From NCBI RefSeq assembly GCF_015706575.1, contig NW_024037064.1, forward strand, positions 5,021,427 to 5,085,426: a stretch of DNA of 64,000 bases. Reading direction: 5' to 3'. Made by a program: the position numbers and the translations under genes. The notes under the pieces were generated by a model. That model made no database searches. It was not told the DNA's origin and saw only the letters and a program-made list of their open reading frames with translations. Each line of letters begins with the position of its first letter. Position 1 is the first letter of the stretch. This DNA comes from Patiria miniata (taxonomy: Eukaryota > Echinodermata > Asteroidea > Valvatida > Asterinidae). This document shows, piece by piece, positions 1 to 12,723 of the stretch.

Positions 1-229
1 TTCCTGTTCATTGTTATAATATTGAAACAGCAAAGTGACTTAATGGTAACAAAATAGACCCAAAGAGATAAAATCCTCTTGAATGAAACTAACAAGTGTA
101 ATGCTGACATGCAATCCCGTAATCATATCTTATCACTATCCTGTTGGACGGCTTTACAGGGTCCCTGCTTTTTAAGCGTACGTGCATTCTGGTTGGGGAA
201 CAACTAGCCATGTGACCTGCCAATGGAAC

Positions 230-530
230 CATGTCACATGACACAGTCCCTGGGAATCAAGTTTATGTGTCGTCCACCAAGAGTGTTCTTGTTGTCACCT
301 AAGTGCAGAACGATCCAACATCCCTGGGAGTGACGTACGTGCCGTTTAAATTGATGGGTTGCTGGTGTCATGTGACTGGTGAACTTTGCAATATCCCTGA
401 GAATGAGCTCACGTGCCGTTGATGTGCTGAATGGATTCCTTAATTGAGTCAAGTAATTGTTGAGTGATGCAACATCCAGGGAGTGAGGGAATGCGTCGTC
501 CAATCAGAGACCAGGGTCCCTGGGTATCAC
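230..530. repeat. Degenerate ~74-bp tandem repeat
   Basis: A TCCCTGGGA-like core recurs at about 247, 321, 394, 475 and 517, with nearby variants of a GTGCCGT/GTCGTCC word. Spacing is about 74, 73, 81 and 42 bases, so this is an old decayed tandem array. The flanks (1-230 and 531-1160) show nothing that I can call. Confidence 0.5.
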
Positions 531-1160
531 GCAAGAGACTGATGATAACCGTCTTTATTTAATAATGACCTAAAAATATCTGTCAGTTTCATTGGTGGAT
601 ATTGACTGCATATGTACACAAGGAGATCACGTGCAAAGAGATAATATGCAAATGTCAATACCAAAGCCGTCATATATAAGATTTTGCATGCGAGGGTTTC
701 ATCAGATTGATGACGTTGCATTCAGCCTTTGCATGCCTTCATTTATGAAGTCTGCTCGCAAATATTGAGTTGTACTTGGACTGGAGTGTTTGCATCCTTG
801 AAAGTGTACATTAAGCCCTCCGTTTTGCCCAGAAAGGTAAGAGTTTTAAGCTGCTTTATCCGATGAGAAATTCAAGTATCGTGGTTCGTTCTAAGTTACA
901 TATGTACACAATTCTGAACTTGTATTTGAAACGTCTTCTTGACAGTTTGGCATCAGGGTGACTGTAGACATTCACGTACTCGCGTAATTGCCAGAGAGAC
1001 TTTGGTGGTACTCTATTGTTTCTCCTGGATTGTTCCCCCTCAAAAGCAAAGAGGGAATCTGTACGGGCAGCAAGAATATAACCCTTTTTGGCAGAGTAGT
1101 TATAAGAGAGCAATGGTTTTGTATCACTAGGATAGGCATGAGTAAACCTATTGTGTGTTT

Positions 1161-1290
1161 GGCCAGTTTTAAACACTATGTTTCCGACTGGTTTGGAGTC
1201 TGGATGCTGATAATGACCTGAGCCGAAGGCGAGGATAATTATTGGCGTCCGATTCCAAACCAGTCTGAAACATAGTGTTTAATACCAGCC
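1161..1290. repeat. Inverted repeat, ~40-bp arms
   Basis: Arms at 1161-1200 and 1252-1290 are near-perfect reverse complements around a 50-base spacer. Both contain the word AAACACTATGTTTC or its complement. The right arm overlaps the start of the duplicated unit at 1266, which suggests that the unit ends in this repeat. It looks like a small non-autonomous DNA element or the terminus of one. Confidence 0.6.
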
Positions 1291-1735
1291 AAGCGCATAT
1301 ATATTTCCATTCATATACCGGTACCTTTTCGGGCAAACAGTTAACAGAAGGCAAAAATCATAAATTTCCAATGATTTTATTCAACAAGTTTACTTCATGT
1401 TTTTTAAAACACCCCTCTAGCTTACGAGTGGTTGTAAATGACTCCTTATATATCACGTATATATGGAGATTGCCGCACGTGTTACGGGTACTGTGCGATA
1501 TGGCGCGGAACGCAGCTGTGCCAGTGTATAAATTTTGCCCTATGAAGTACAGACTCACTGATAATGTTGCGTATGCCTTTACCGAGGTTTGTGAACATTC
1601 AACCAATAAAAGGGTAAAAGGATCGGTGTTTAAGACCAACCAATCAGTGTTTAATCAGCCGTTTAAGATGGCCGCATGACGAGCTCTCATCAACCAATAA
1701 AAATGGGTAAACAGTCTAAGGTGTTTATTAATTGT
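1266..1735 (+). repeat. Local direct duplication, copy 1
   Basis: First of two diverged copies (the other is 1876-2415). Shared landmarks run in the same order: GTGTTTAATACC, a TTCAACAAGTTTACTTCATG block, AAACACCCCTCT, ACGCAGCTG, TTCAACCAAT and GTTTAAGACC near the end. No long reading frame is conserved between copies, so it is treated as noncoding. The several CCAAT words could be promoter-like or chance. Confidence 0.6.
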
Positions 1736-1875
1736 TAATAAATTGTGAGTAAGACAACCGTCTTGAGACACCCACGTTGCACACGACTGATATGAAATCT
1801 ACACGGCTTGATTTTTGACGACCAAAATTTTGCACCTTCAAATTCCTTCTCAAAATAACTATCCAGACTCACACC

Positions 1876-2415
1876 GGTTTTAAACAGAGTGTTTAATACC
1901 GACGGAACACATACATGTATTTATTCCCATTCATAAATACCTTTTTGGTCAAAAAAACAAATCTTTTCGATCCAAAAATCAAAACGAGTAAAAACTAGGC
2001 GTTGTCAACCATTTTTTTCAACAAGTTTACTTCATGTGTTACGAAACACCCCTCTGACTATAATATCGAATGCCCCTCCACAATTGCGTGCGTGTCGTGC
2101 ATTCCACCTCCATGGTCATATGTACTGCGCAATGTCACGCGAAACGCAGCTGGGCTGGTGTAGTACGAATATCGGACTATGAATACTGATTCACTGGTAG
2201 GTAGTATTGCGCATGCATACGTGGGGAATTTGAACGTTCAACCAATGAAACGTTAAAAGGCACCTGATTTCATGGGAGTCCAAATTTCATGTGTCACTGG
2301 AAAAGTGTTTAAGACCAGCTAGCCATGTCTTTATCATCCGTTTAAGACCGGCCACGTGACGGGCTCTCGACCAATAGGAATGCCTAAACTGTCTTAAGTA
2401 TTTATGAATACTTTT
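1876..2415 (+). repeat. Local direct duplication, copy 2
   Basis: Second copy of the unit at 1266-1735, longer by internal insertions and clearly diverged, so the duplication is not recent. The following stretch 2416-3774 holds no gene that I can support, apart from the palindrome at 2964. Confidence 0.6.
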
Positions 2416-2963
2416 AAAAGTATTACTTATAAGTATCATGATTTTGAGGGGGGATGCTTTATATTGTGCAAGAGAGCGCATTCCAAATGAAAGTTTTCTT
2501 TAACTGTGGAAAATTTTGATGTATGATTACATTGTGACTAAAGTGGTAAAATAGCTTTTGGGGCAAGTGATACTCCTGTTATGTTGGCTTTAAGTGCATG
2601 TAAGTTACTCAAAAAGGTACATTTCAAGGGAATGTACAACATTTGCTTTTGCTGCAATTTTCAGGAATAAATGGATTTGGAGGATTAGTGTGTTATAGCA
2701 AATATTGTTACACTGACTTGTTTCACATTTTGGGTTCATAGGTGCTGGAAAAACCAAGAAAACCAATCATATTCTTGAAGTCTGGTTCCCTGACCCACTT
2801 AAGATGAAACGGAGCAATTATAGACTTTAGGTAATTGTAAGATCAGAGAATCAGTCTAGCAGGCTTGTACCTCTTCACAGGTGTGTAATCAATTGCAAAG
2901 AAAATGCAGACGAACTAAATATGAAAAATTAGGATCACTTTTTGTAAAAAAAGCCAGTTTTCC

Positions 2964-2991
2964 CCAACACTGGTCGGCCGACCAGCGTTGG
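2964..2991. repeat. 28-bp near-perfect palindrome
   Basis: Self-complementary sequence centred on TGGTCGGCCGACCA with a single mismatched pair and no spacer. It is flanked by T-rich sequence on the left and A-rich on the right, which extends the symmetry. Confidence 0.8.
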
Positions 2992-3774
2992 AAAAATACA
3001 ATTTTTCTCGAAAATGTCAGCACACCAGGAGCCACAACTTTACAGGATGCTTTAGACTGTCATTCCCTAACAGTCCAGTAAGATATTTCATGATAATTTG
3101 ATCATTTCGTTTTTTGATGTTTGCAAATGTTGTATCGTCCCTTTATTTAGAGTCGTTTCTTGTAAATACTTCATATAAGTGTCCACAGTCAAAAATCGTT
3201 TTTTTATACTTTGTGGGATGAAAGGACTTGGGGAGTAAGTAACCAAAATAGACTTGTTGGCAATAGGCAACTTTGAGGCGGCAAAAATTCTTTTTTTTGC
3301 GTTATTTTCAAAGGCCATCAAGCCAAAACATGAAGTAATGTCACAAAAGTAACTATATCACGACAAAGTATCATCCTTACCCTTACAAGAAAAAAATAAA
3401 AACACTTTTGTAAAATCATCTTTATATTATTTTTAGGCACTTCAATACAGCATGTTTTTACAACTAGCAAAATTGCATTTTTTACCTCATTTTTAATACT
3501 CCAAAATAGCACTTGTCAGGGCACTCGGAATGATTTCCCTTCGGCTATGGTTAGTTCAGACATTGGTCTTTTCATATCTGGTGAGAAAATCTTGGGTTAT
3601 TGTGTATCCTTTGTGCAGTGGCGCTCTAAAAATGGTAATTTTCACAAAAACACTAAAAAGTGTATGTTTAGTTTTGCCATTTGTTTTGAGTAATAACTTG
3701 TATAATTGGAATTGTTCCTGAATCTAAGACATTTTCACAAACAGAATCACACTGTGTATCATTGTAAGACTAGT

Positions 3775-4310
3775 GGATGAAAAGTAGGTCGTATAGTCTC
3801 CCACACACCCGGCTAGGCCCCGCCCACTCCCCCTTTGCCACCAAATTTAGATCTTGCATGTTGATTGCATAACAAAACAAATGTAACTAAATAATTCGCA
3901 GGTGAACACTTTAGGAATTACACAGCTTCCTTTTCACAGCCTTCCCTCCCCCCCCCCCCCACCCCCATGGCATTGCTTCGGGTTAAGGGTGGGGTGTGAC
4001 CACCCACCAATAACTTAACTTTGTCAGAAAATTATTGTCATGTCGGCAAACATCATGTGTTTGCAAGCTACAGTGAATAATAATAGCCCTATCCATTGTC
4101 CTCTGATTGAAGTGCATCATTAGTTAATGATGTCCAGTCATCCCCACCCAGCTAGGCCCAGCCCCTTCCCTTGCCACCCAATTTTGCCCAATAGATATCA
4201 ATTTGCAAGTGAACCTGTCAAAATGTACACCAGCAGCCGTCTCACAGCTCCCCCCCCCCCCACCACCCTCTTCCTTCTCCACCTCCCCCTCCGCCCCCAC
4301 CCCTTATGAA
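3775..4310 (+). repeat. Tandem duplication of a C-rich unit
   Basis: Two diverged copies start near 3795 and 4143. They share CCACCC-GCTAGGCCC, a CTTTGCCACC-like word, a GTGAACACT/GTGAACCTG segment and a terminal poly-C run (about 3950 and 4250). Period is about 345 bases. Noncoding. Confidence 0.55.
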
Positions 4311-4464
4311 TTGGGCTTATGAATTGGGCTTTTATACTACACAAGCTGATTTACCCGATCATAGATCAGGTAGGGCGTAGTGTTGCTTGGGGATGAAAAT
4401 TTGGGCAGTTACATGTAAATGTAAATGGGGATATAGTTAAGGAGACATGCAGTTATAGAAAAGC

Positions 4465-4660
4465 AATTTCTGACCACTAAAACCAATTTCAGCAAAAGAT
4501 CATCTTTTTTTAAGTTTTGAGTTTGGAGTAGTTGAATCAGCTACATGTATTCGGAGTAATAGAATCATTGTTATAGGCTGCAATTTTTATTCGGGGAAGA
4601 AAAAGTTGAGGGGGGAACCAAACAATGTCCCCCGCTTTAAAATGGGGGGGGGGGGGTTTG
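4465..4660 (+). repeat. Dispersed repeat, GGCCCCGAAAAAATTGG family (5' part)
   Basis: Shares TGACCACT, AGCAAAAGAT and TTGAATCAGCTAC in the same order with 19220-19350, and ends in a G-rich tract as that family does. Related copies lie at 19034-19500 and 57757-58020. Superfamily unknown. Confidence 0.45.
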
Positions 4661-5043
4661 CCCTGTCCCCCGTCGATTTACGCACATGATAATTATGTAC
4701 CATGGCAACTGTCTGTAAATGTTCCCGTTGGTCTGTTAAATTGGCATTCTGTGACGCAGTCGCATTTGGAAAACGCAGTGAAAAGGTTACCCTAGTACAC
4801 AGGCGAAGGCTGATATTGTACAGTTTTGACAATAAATCATAATGCATAAAACGTAAAGATGTCATTTGAAATGAAAATGTTGAGTGTTACCATAAAATTA
4901 CAAACGCTCTAAATCATGGAGGAAGGTCATAATTAAGTTTCAGTATTGGACTCTTCAACAAACGTAAACTTGAACTTCTTACAATTTGCGAGACCGTCTG
5001 CGAGGAAAAAGTCGATTTAACTTTTTTTGAAGTTGGTTCAACC

Positions 5044-6022
5044 ATCTATATAAGAGCAAGTTTTACTCGGCCTCCGAGAAATGTTTGCTCCTGAAAGGAT
5101 CCGAGACCGCGGTCTCCCTCGACACCAAAATGGCTCCACGTCCGTGGCAAAATGTGGGTGTCTTCCGCCGGGTCGGACACTTTTTCGTCGATTTTTTGTG
5201 AATGCATCGATCCTTCGTTGAACCCAAACAGGCCCCGAAATTATAACACGACACTGAATTATACGTGGCGGGCAGCGAACTCAAAACGCTCAGCCTTGGT
5301 GGTGGAAGCATGGAGCTGTAAATGCATTATGGAAGCAACAGCACTCTATCACGCGACGTCACATGCTTGTGCTTCAAATAGCGAGCACCGTAGACCCAAC
5401 CTCGTTTCCAGGGTGTGGAGCAGGCTGCAGTACGCGTTGCCAGTGACGGTTTTACGCATAGCCGGGAAGTACCACGCAGTGTAGACTTTCGATTGGTCAG
5501 ACCGCGCAAGGCATACTAATGTGTAGTCCTTCTGAGTATTCGTTGCACTCGGCGCAGGGGCGGCAAGCGAAGCATATGAAAGAATAGGGACACTTGGTGG
5601 CCACGCACCATGGACAAAAAATATTTTGCCAAGGTCACCCCATGCTAACGTTTGGTGAACACTTTTGCAGAACAGCCGAGTAGAACACGTAAACACAAGC
5701 CCTAATTCGAAGCCGCTGACCTCGCACAGTCTAGACACACAGAAAAGCCAGCACAGGGGGCGGCCAGGCAGTCAACGTGAAAGCGCACACGACGGCAAAT
5801 TCCTGCGCAAAACGCAGTCACGAAAAATCGACGAAATGGATCGCCGGTCCGTACGGGAAAATCAGGACGACCCGAAGTGTCCGACCCGGCGGAAGACACC
5901 CTCCGCATTTTCCCACGGACGTGGAGCGATTTTGGCGCCGCGGGAGCTCGCGGTCTCAGATCCTTTCATGAGCAAACATCATCTCGGAGGCCGAGTTCAA
6001 CTCTCTCTTATATATATAGATG
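5044..6022. mobile_element. Non-autonomous DNA transposon with ~140-bp terminal inverted repeats
   Basis: The ends are inverted copies: left about 5044-5185 (CATCTATATAAGAG, then CTCGGCCTCCGAGA and CCGCCGGGTCGGACAC) and right about 5873-6022. Total about 980 bp. The interior is GC-richer than its surroundings, and its reading frames show no transposase motif, so it is probably a MITE. Each terminus carries a TATATAAGAG word that resembles a TATA box. Outermost bases and target duplication are not clear. 6023-7236 holds nothing that I can call. Confidence 0.75.
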
Positions 6023-7236
6023 TATCCTAGATTTTGAAAGTGCTTCAGGCAAAACTTCATTTAAGTTTTAAAGTTTGGAAAAAACAAGCATACATTGTAC
6101 TACCGTGTGGACCAACTATTGTTAAACACAACGTCAGTGAGTGGAATGGTGTGATTTTGTCTGACTCCATGTTGCAATGTAACTTTCAATGATAGTAATT
6201 GTAATAAATGGGTTTTGTTTTAACGCAATATTTTTTCCCAAATTTCGTCCTAATTTTGATAGGTTTATCGACTCCATGGGCGTGTGCGCGTTCCTTTGCC
6301 AACCCCTGTCCATGAGGAATACATAAACGACGTTAACCGGCTATTCAGAGCGTACTGTATGTATGCACTTCCGAAGCCGAACCAAACCGAAAAAAAAATC
6401 GAACCGGAACCGAACCGAACCAAACTTTAGGGATCAGTTGCAGCACTACTGCGTGTGCGTGTGTATATTTTGAAAACTGCACGCCCTGTAAGCGCTTGCG
6501 TGTTATCTCCTGCACGTCACGTCACGTACGAACATTTTTTAAACTGCGGGATGCCTGTATGATGGATAAAGGCAGTCTTGTTTTTAGCCGCAGACAATCT
6601 GTATCTTGTGTTGTAAAGGGACGACGTAGGTACGTCAAATTAAAATAAATCCCAAATGTTAACCACCGCATCGTGCGTTAGATACTCGACTGCAGTCCAA
6701 ATTTAAATGTGCCACTATTTGGCACATTTAGATTACACAATTCCAGGGGTAAAGATTGCGCAAGGCATGATAGGAACTAAGTAAGATCGTACCCATGGAA
6801 ACAAGGTTGTTAAGGTTATACAGAGAGACAATCTAAATCTGACAAAATAAACTTCAAGAAAGATTAACCATTTACATGCTTGTAGCAGTCATAACAACAG
6901 AGCCCAGGAAAATTTTAAAGCTGTGTACCTAGCTATGCATGTGCATCTAGAAATTCTTTGGGCCTACTAAATCTTGCATGATGTTGGCCTTTTAACAGAC
7001 TAAGATCATACTGCTAAATAATATGTGTGCATAGTGATGGGGCGGGGCATTACTGCACAGTGCATTTGGCCTTTTTGTTTGAATTTGGTTCAAAGATAAA
7101 ATCTTTGTTTATTTCTTAGTGTATTTATTCTGGGCGTCTTTCGATTTTGAAGAAAAACTGACACATTACACACAAAATTACAGATAATGACACTACAAAA
7201 AGTTTCCTCAAAGATTTTGAGCTTGCAAGACCAAGA

Positions 7237-7494
7237 TGGGTCATTCTATAAATTTGGGGTCCACTTTTTTTCCCGTCCCTGTTACATCTGACATCTATGA
7301 TTGTGTAATTCCGATGCACTCCTTAATGCAGTCATCCTCTAAGAGTGATTATGAATAGCAAACTACCTACCCAACAAATAAACAATCTTTTGAAGTCACT
7401 TTTAATGATGCTTGAATGGCAAATTACAAAGTACCAAGGTAACAGGGACGGGGAAAATGTCACACTTTGGACCCCAAATTTATAGAATGACCCA
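7237..7494. mobile_element. Short inverted-repeat element (MITE-like)
   Basis: Arms 7237-7285 and 7439-7494 are reverse complements apart from a short indel (TGGGTCATTCTATAAATTTG outward, GTCCCTGTTAC inward). The spacer is about 153 bases. No coding content. Confidence 0.7.
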
Positions 7495-7601
7495 GATACG
7501 AGTCACAGAGGCATGCATGCCATGAGTGGCTAGCTACCAGTAGCCCATCTGTGCACATACTGAATGGTACAGGAAGGTTAGGTAGGAAAATTGGTCATGG
7601 C

Positions 7602-8047
7602 TAGGCTCTGACTGATACGATTGCTATACAGTCATATGTTTGCCTTATATGGACTAGTAAACTTATCAAACAACTGCCCTGGAATCGGTCCATTTTATTT
7701 CTTAAAGAGAAGATAAAAAATGATATTTTTATCAACGGACTCTTAAAGTTGGCTTCATGCAGGTAATTAAGTGTAATTACTGGATGTGAAGAGTGTCAAA
7801 GGGATGGTTTGAAGTGTTCTGTTTATTTACTTTTTGTCTGGCTGGTTCAAATTAAGTATGATTTTCAGTGATATGATTTTTTATTATGTTTATTGTGGGT
7901 GGATACTTGGATTGATGTCAGTACCGATAGTTGACAGAATACAGACCACAGACAAACCGGCGGCTTACGTAAAGAAATGCAGGGTGATAATTACAGAGGG
8001 TTCAATGGCGGAAATTGTCAGGGTTCAAATGTCATTGGTGTGTTCTG
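7602..8047 (+). repeat. Direct duplication, copy 1 (offset 697 bp)
   Basis: This segment is repeated at 8299-8730, with blocks of many tens of bases nearly identical, for example the parts containing ATCAACGGACTCTTAAAGTT and GGTAATTAAGTGTAATTACT. Reading frames across it (up to 123 residues) are not kept open in copy 2, so I treat it as noncoding. Confidence 0.75.
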
Positions 8048-8298
8048 AAGTTCCAATAGCTTTAGATTCCTTTTTGTACTTTGCATGTTTTAGTTTCCTA
8101 TTTTCCTTTAGTATTGGAGTTTGTTTGTGTTTGGTTTCAATATTAGGTTTTACCCTTCACCGACGAATAAACCCTGTATACACAGAGTGTTACCTCCCAA
8201 GATGAAAGTTGGAAAAAATCACTCGGGTGGGACTCCAACCAACACACTGAACTGTAGAGGAATGTTTTGTTGGAATATTTATCATACCGGTCTAGCTA

Positions 8299-8730
8299 TA
8301 GGCTCTGACTGATACGATTGCTATATATGGTCATACATGTAGCTTCGCCTTATATGGACTAGTAACTTATCAAACAGCTGCCCTGGATTCAGTCTGTTTT
8401 ATTTCTTATAGAGAAGATTTTAAAAAATGATATTTTTATCAACGGACTCTTAAAGTTGGCTCCATGCAGGTAATTAAGTGTAATTACTGGATGTGAAGAG
8501 TGTCAAAGGGATGGTTCAAGTGTTTTGTTAGTTTACTTTTTGTCTGGCTAGTCCAAATTAAGTATCATTTTCAGTGATATGATTTTTTAATTATGTTTAT
8601 TGTGGGTGGATACGTGGACCGATATCAGTATCAGACCGATAGTTGACAGAATACAGACCACCCACGGGGGCGGCTTACATAAAGAGATGCCTGGTGATAA
8701 TTACAGACGGTTCAAATGTCATTGCTGAGT
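8299..8730 (+). repeat. Direct duplication, copy 2
   Basis: Partner of 7602-8047, with scattered substitutions and small deletions and still highly similar. It is a younger duplication than the 1266/1876 pair. 8731-9322 holds nothing else that I can support. Confidence 0.75.
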
Positions 8731-9322
8731 GGTGTTTGCTTACATTGCATCAGTGATGTGAATCTCATCACTACACTTACTGTAGGCACTCATTGATGGT
8801 ATGACAAGATTGGATATTTGCTCATCACTACGTGCATTTGACGGTATTTGTGTCCTCAATGTCAAGAAATGGAAGTGGGGTAGGGGTGCATGGGGTTGAA
8901 TCCTCCAACACTCGGGATTTGGGAGGTGGGTGTGGCTGTCCAAAGTTCATACATGTATTGGCACGATTAGGGTCCCTTCCAGACAGGTTCTTATGATAAA
9001 TGTACCATCAGCAAATAATGAGTATGGACATTCAGGCTCTGGTACGGAGCATGGGGTAAATGAGGAGATGGAAAACATGGGCGGGGCATGCCCCTCCCTC
9101 CACACACTGGTGTTCTGGATGTTTAAACAAGGTGCACTAGAACGAAGGTTGCCAAAATGTTATTTAAGTTCCTTCCCACACAAAGTTAACTGTTATGTCT
9201 TTATATCCAAACAGTAATGGACGTGTGAACTCCTTCACTGCCACAGTCAGCTACAGAGTAACGCCTTCCATGAGTTAAAGGTGAGTGAACTAATTGACCT
9301 ACATGTATTAGACCTATTGATT

Positions 9323-9419
9323 TCACGCTTTGTTTACATGTGTGCTTTCCTATGGGAGCTTGGTGGCTCTCGTGCCCACCTGGCTCCCATAGGAAAGCAC
9401 ACATGTAAACAAAGCGTGA
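9323..9419. repeat. Perfect hairpin: 37-bp arms, 23-nt loop
   Basis: Arms 9323-9359 and 9383-9419 are exact reverse complements (TCACGCTTTGTTTACATGTG at the left end). The absence of any mismatch in otherwise decayed DNA implies recent origin or constraint. It could be a tiny palindrome from template switching, or a small-RNA precursor. Confidence 0.85.
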
Positions 9420-9462
9420 CATCATACTGCAACACTTTCCTTTCTGCTGATAAGGCAAACAA

Positions 9463-10425
9463 AAATAATGCTTCTGCTTCCGGTTATCCGACTGACCCTA
9501 TTTTTAGGCTGCGTTCCTAAAAATTTTATCGGCAAATTCCAAAAAAAATTAAATAATGATTGATTAAATAAAAATAAAATCTTGTTGTCTTTTCTGTCTT
9601 CACAAAATACCTCTCAACAACCCTTTTACGTCAAAAAATGCTTGTATTTATTTGTTTTCTATTTTTTTCCAAAAGAAACCTCCGTTACTTTGCAATTCGA
9701 TGTCATGGTGATTATAATCACATGTGTAAACCTAGCCCAATGCAGTGACGACTGGTTCCCGCCGTGCCGCGCAGGGGCCAATTTAGAAGACATGATGAAA
9801 ATGCGGTAACTAGTCTGTGCATGGCTATGCGATCGATAGCGCTAGTACATTGCAGGCACGTGCACTGTCAACTGGTCGGATTCGACATCGTAAAAATGCC
9901 AAGAATTAAAACACCTATGGAGAAAGAACATTTTTGCAAGTTACTTCACAGAATCGATCTAGCTTGTCTGTGTATGTATTTTCCGTGTTCAAGAGTTCAA
10001 ACTTGTATTAGGAGTGATACATGCAGCGTGTTTCCCGAAATTTTTGACCGTAAAAACGAGGTCTGTTGGCTGCGCGTGTACATGCACAGTGCATCACACA
10101 CTTCGGAGTTTTGGCCAGCTTCCCTTCTTGACTACGCTTTGTGCATATGGTGCGAATGACCTGAATTTTCCGTTATTTTTTAAGAGTTATCGAACATAAA
10201 TATATTGACAATAATTAAGGTAGGTTTTATTCACTTTTTGTGGCCATTTTGTGTATAGCTTTCGTTGTGCAATGGAAATAGTTCAGGCCAAAACTTTGCA
10301 TATAATTGAATACCCCATTCAATCTGCATAAAAAAAATTGGTAAAAAAAAAAAAAATTCCGATGGACCGACCCTATTTTTGAAAGGCATGTAATCGGAAG
10401 CAGAAGTATTATTTTTTTTCAGCTT
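9463..10425. mobile_element. Inverted-repeat element with GACCCTATTTTT ends
   Basis: The left end (AATAATGCTTCTGCTTCCGG) and right end (complement near 10390-10415) form a ~25-bp inverted pair. A GAC(C/T)GACCCTATTTTT word sits just inside each end in direct orientation. Parts of the right half (ACCTGAATTTTCC, TTTTTGTGGCCATTTT, ATGGAAATA-GTTCAGGC) recur at 25090-25500, a second copy. No transposase was recognised. Confidence 0.5.
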
Positions 10426-10869
10426 AAGGAATGTACACCTACATGTACATGTACACCTTTTTATTAAAAGTTTGTGCATGCAATAATCAATTGGTGCTAA
10501 TTTGTTGGAAAAATCTGAGAAGACTGCTGCCGTGAATCAGATTTCTTTTAAAGGAAAAATGGAACTTGTTACTGGCATCAGCAGGGCCATTTCTCATTTG
10601 CCCCCAATTTTTCAGGCATGCAACTTTTTCTCGGATCAGCTGATTTCCTCTTTTTTTACTTCCAATGTGTGCCATTGAAAATAGAAAAACACTGTACAAA
10701 GTCTGGGAAAGATTTGAATTTCCTCTTTTTTTTGTGACTTCCCAGTTGCATGCCTGATTTTTGTTCGAGAAAGAAAGGCTCTGCTAGCTGATGTACATTG
10801 ATATACATGTAGCTCTTGGCATGCCGAGAATATTTCTGTTTGTTGATGAGTTGACTGGTAAAGATCATG

Positions 10870-11862
10870 CAGTGTTGGAGTCGAGTCCTCAAAGCCGAGT
10901 ACCGAGTACTTTAGAGGCCCTTACAGGCCGAGTCCAGGGCCGAGTCCAAGTACACTGTGACGAGTCCGAGTCCAAAGCACCAAGTCTGACTACATTCGAG
11001 GCCGAGTACTGGGCCAAGTCCGAGTACCTAAGTCCGAGTCCGAGAACAGTACCAAAAAGTACCCCCCCCAAAAAAAAATAAGCAAGTAAATACATATAAG
11101 AAAATAAGACAAAATTAAATTAAATTAAACAAACATAGCAAGCAATCCAATTTTTTTTTACCAAATGGTTAACACCAACAACTTTTATAAAATATAAAGG
11201 TTGACACCAATAAAATTGGGTGAAAGGAACGACACTGTACTTGAATGGTTCAACCATACAGACAGCATAATATTTGGGGAAAAAAACTTTGCACACAGCG
11301 CACACATTTCTGACCATGCAGTCACAAAAGTGACCATATAGCTAGAATGATGTACAGTATAAAGCAGTACACACATACACGTGACACGTACGTGAAAAGG
11401 CAAGGCATTCCGATCATGCAAAATTTATTTGTGTAAAATACCCAACATTTCCCAAGGTAACGGACAATACATGCACTTTTTGTAGCACTGAGGATTCGTG
11501 AATCGGGAGCCAGCCAAGTCCATGCTCCTTATCTTCGCTTGGCGCTACATGGTTACCAGTGAGACCATTTCGGGATTTTTCCCAGGCAAACTCCTAACTT
11601 GGGAAAAATCTCCAAATGAGTTCACTGGTAACAACTGGAGTTCTAGGTTGCAATGGAATCGATAAAAATGAAATGTACTCGATTTGTACTCCCGAGTGCT
11701 GGGGTCGAGTACCAATTCCAAACCAACGAGTCTGTGCCCAAAGTCGAGTACAAAGAATCGAGATGGGCCGACTCCAAATAATTTTCGAGTACTGATAGTC
11801 GAGTACGGGACGAATACTTGAGTGTACTCGAGTCGAACTTGAGTATGAGTACTCCAACACTG
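10870..11862. mobile_element. hAT-like non-autonomous transposon 1
   Basis: Ends are CAGTGTTGGAGT and ACTCCAACACTG. The 8-mer GTAAAGAT follows the right end directly and occurs on the left at 10858-10865, four bases from the element, consistent with an 8-bp target duplication plus filler. Both subterminal regions are arrays of GAGTCC/GAGTAC hexamers in opposite orientations. An interior inverted repeat lies at about 11551-11633. No transposase was recognised. Confidence 0.65.
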
Positions 11863-12461
11863 GTAAAGATACCAGATGAGGGCATATAATTATAATTGAA
11901 CTAGAGAGCATATTTGTTGAGTTCATTCTCTTCTGTAAAAATACCCATTTAGGAAGTCATTGCACCAAAACATTTGAATTCAGTGGAAGGTTCTTCTGGC
12001 AGAACATTTGCGTGGCTATGGGTAGCAACAACAGCCTGGAGATATGCAACATAAACCCTTTTCAAATATGAAAAAAAAAATTATTCTCCACAGAAATCCT
12101 GCGATTGTGAGTTCCTGCAAGAGGTATAGTGACACGGCACATGAGATGTATGTTTAGGGACCTTATCCTCAGCTAGCAGAGCCTTTTCCTCCTCAAACTT
12201 TATTCGTACCCGCCCCTAATAATTAAAACAAAAATGAGGAATGGCCCAGCAGATGCCTGTAATACATGTAAGTCTCATTCTAATTTATGGCTGCAATCTT
12301 CTTGGAATTTGAAAAAAAATAACATCAATTGATTATTCCCTCATTCACCTGCGCATACCAGTTATTCTTTGCTATTTTCTCATTTTAAGTAAACACTTCT
12401 CCAAAAAAAAAACATGAGTGTGATTAAGAAAGACCCATACATGTACCGGTCCATGTACTCT

Positions 12462-12505
12462 TAGAGTTTTAGATGGGATAGACTCCATTCCCATCTAAAA
12501 CTCTA
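12462..12505. repeat. Perfect hairpin: 17-bp arms, 10-nt loop
   Basis: TAGAGTTTTAGATGGGA at 12462-12478 is exactly complementary to 12489-12505. The surrounding 11863-12720 holds no gene that I can support. Confidence 0.75.
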
Positions 12506-12723
12506 ACACATGATGTAGGCTGCATTACGCTCCTTCACAACAGACACAAATTTAAAGACATGTCATATAATAAGAAAGTGGAATTCCTGAAGACCTGAGC
12601 TAGTATTTTGATACTAGGTATATAGGCAGCCAAAAGAACATTTTGTAAGAATGATTGCATACAGGCCAAGGCAGTTTCTCATGATGATGTAACTAGTTTT
12701 ATATTAGTAGGCATTTTATATAA

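Noticed and set aside
2731-2829. GAGKTKKTNHILEVWFPDPL reading after an acceptor-like TTCATAG
   Set aside because: It resembles a P-loop only by chance; no donor, no neighbouring exon and no family match.
5349-5738. 129-residue minus-strand frame inside the 5044-6022 element
   Set aside because: No transposase motif or recognisable domain; GC-rich MITE interiors often have chance frames.
7834-8205. 123-residue frame that looks like a small membrane protein
   Set aside because: It spans a duplicated noncoding segment; the matching copy at 8520-8730 does not keep it open.
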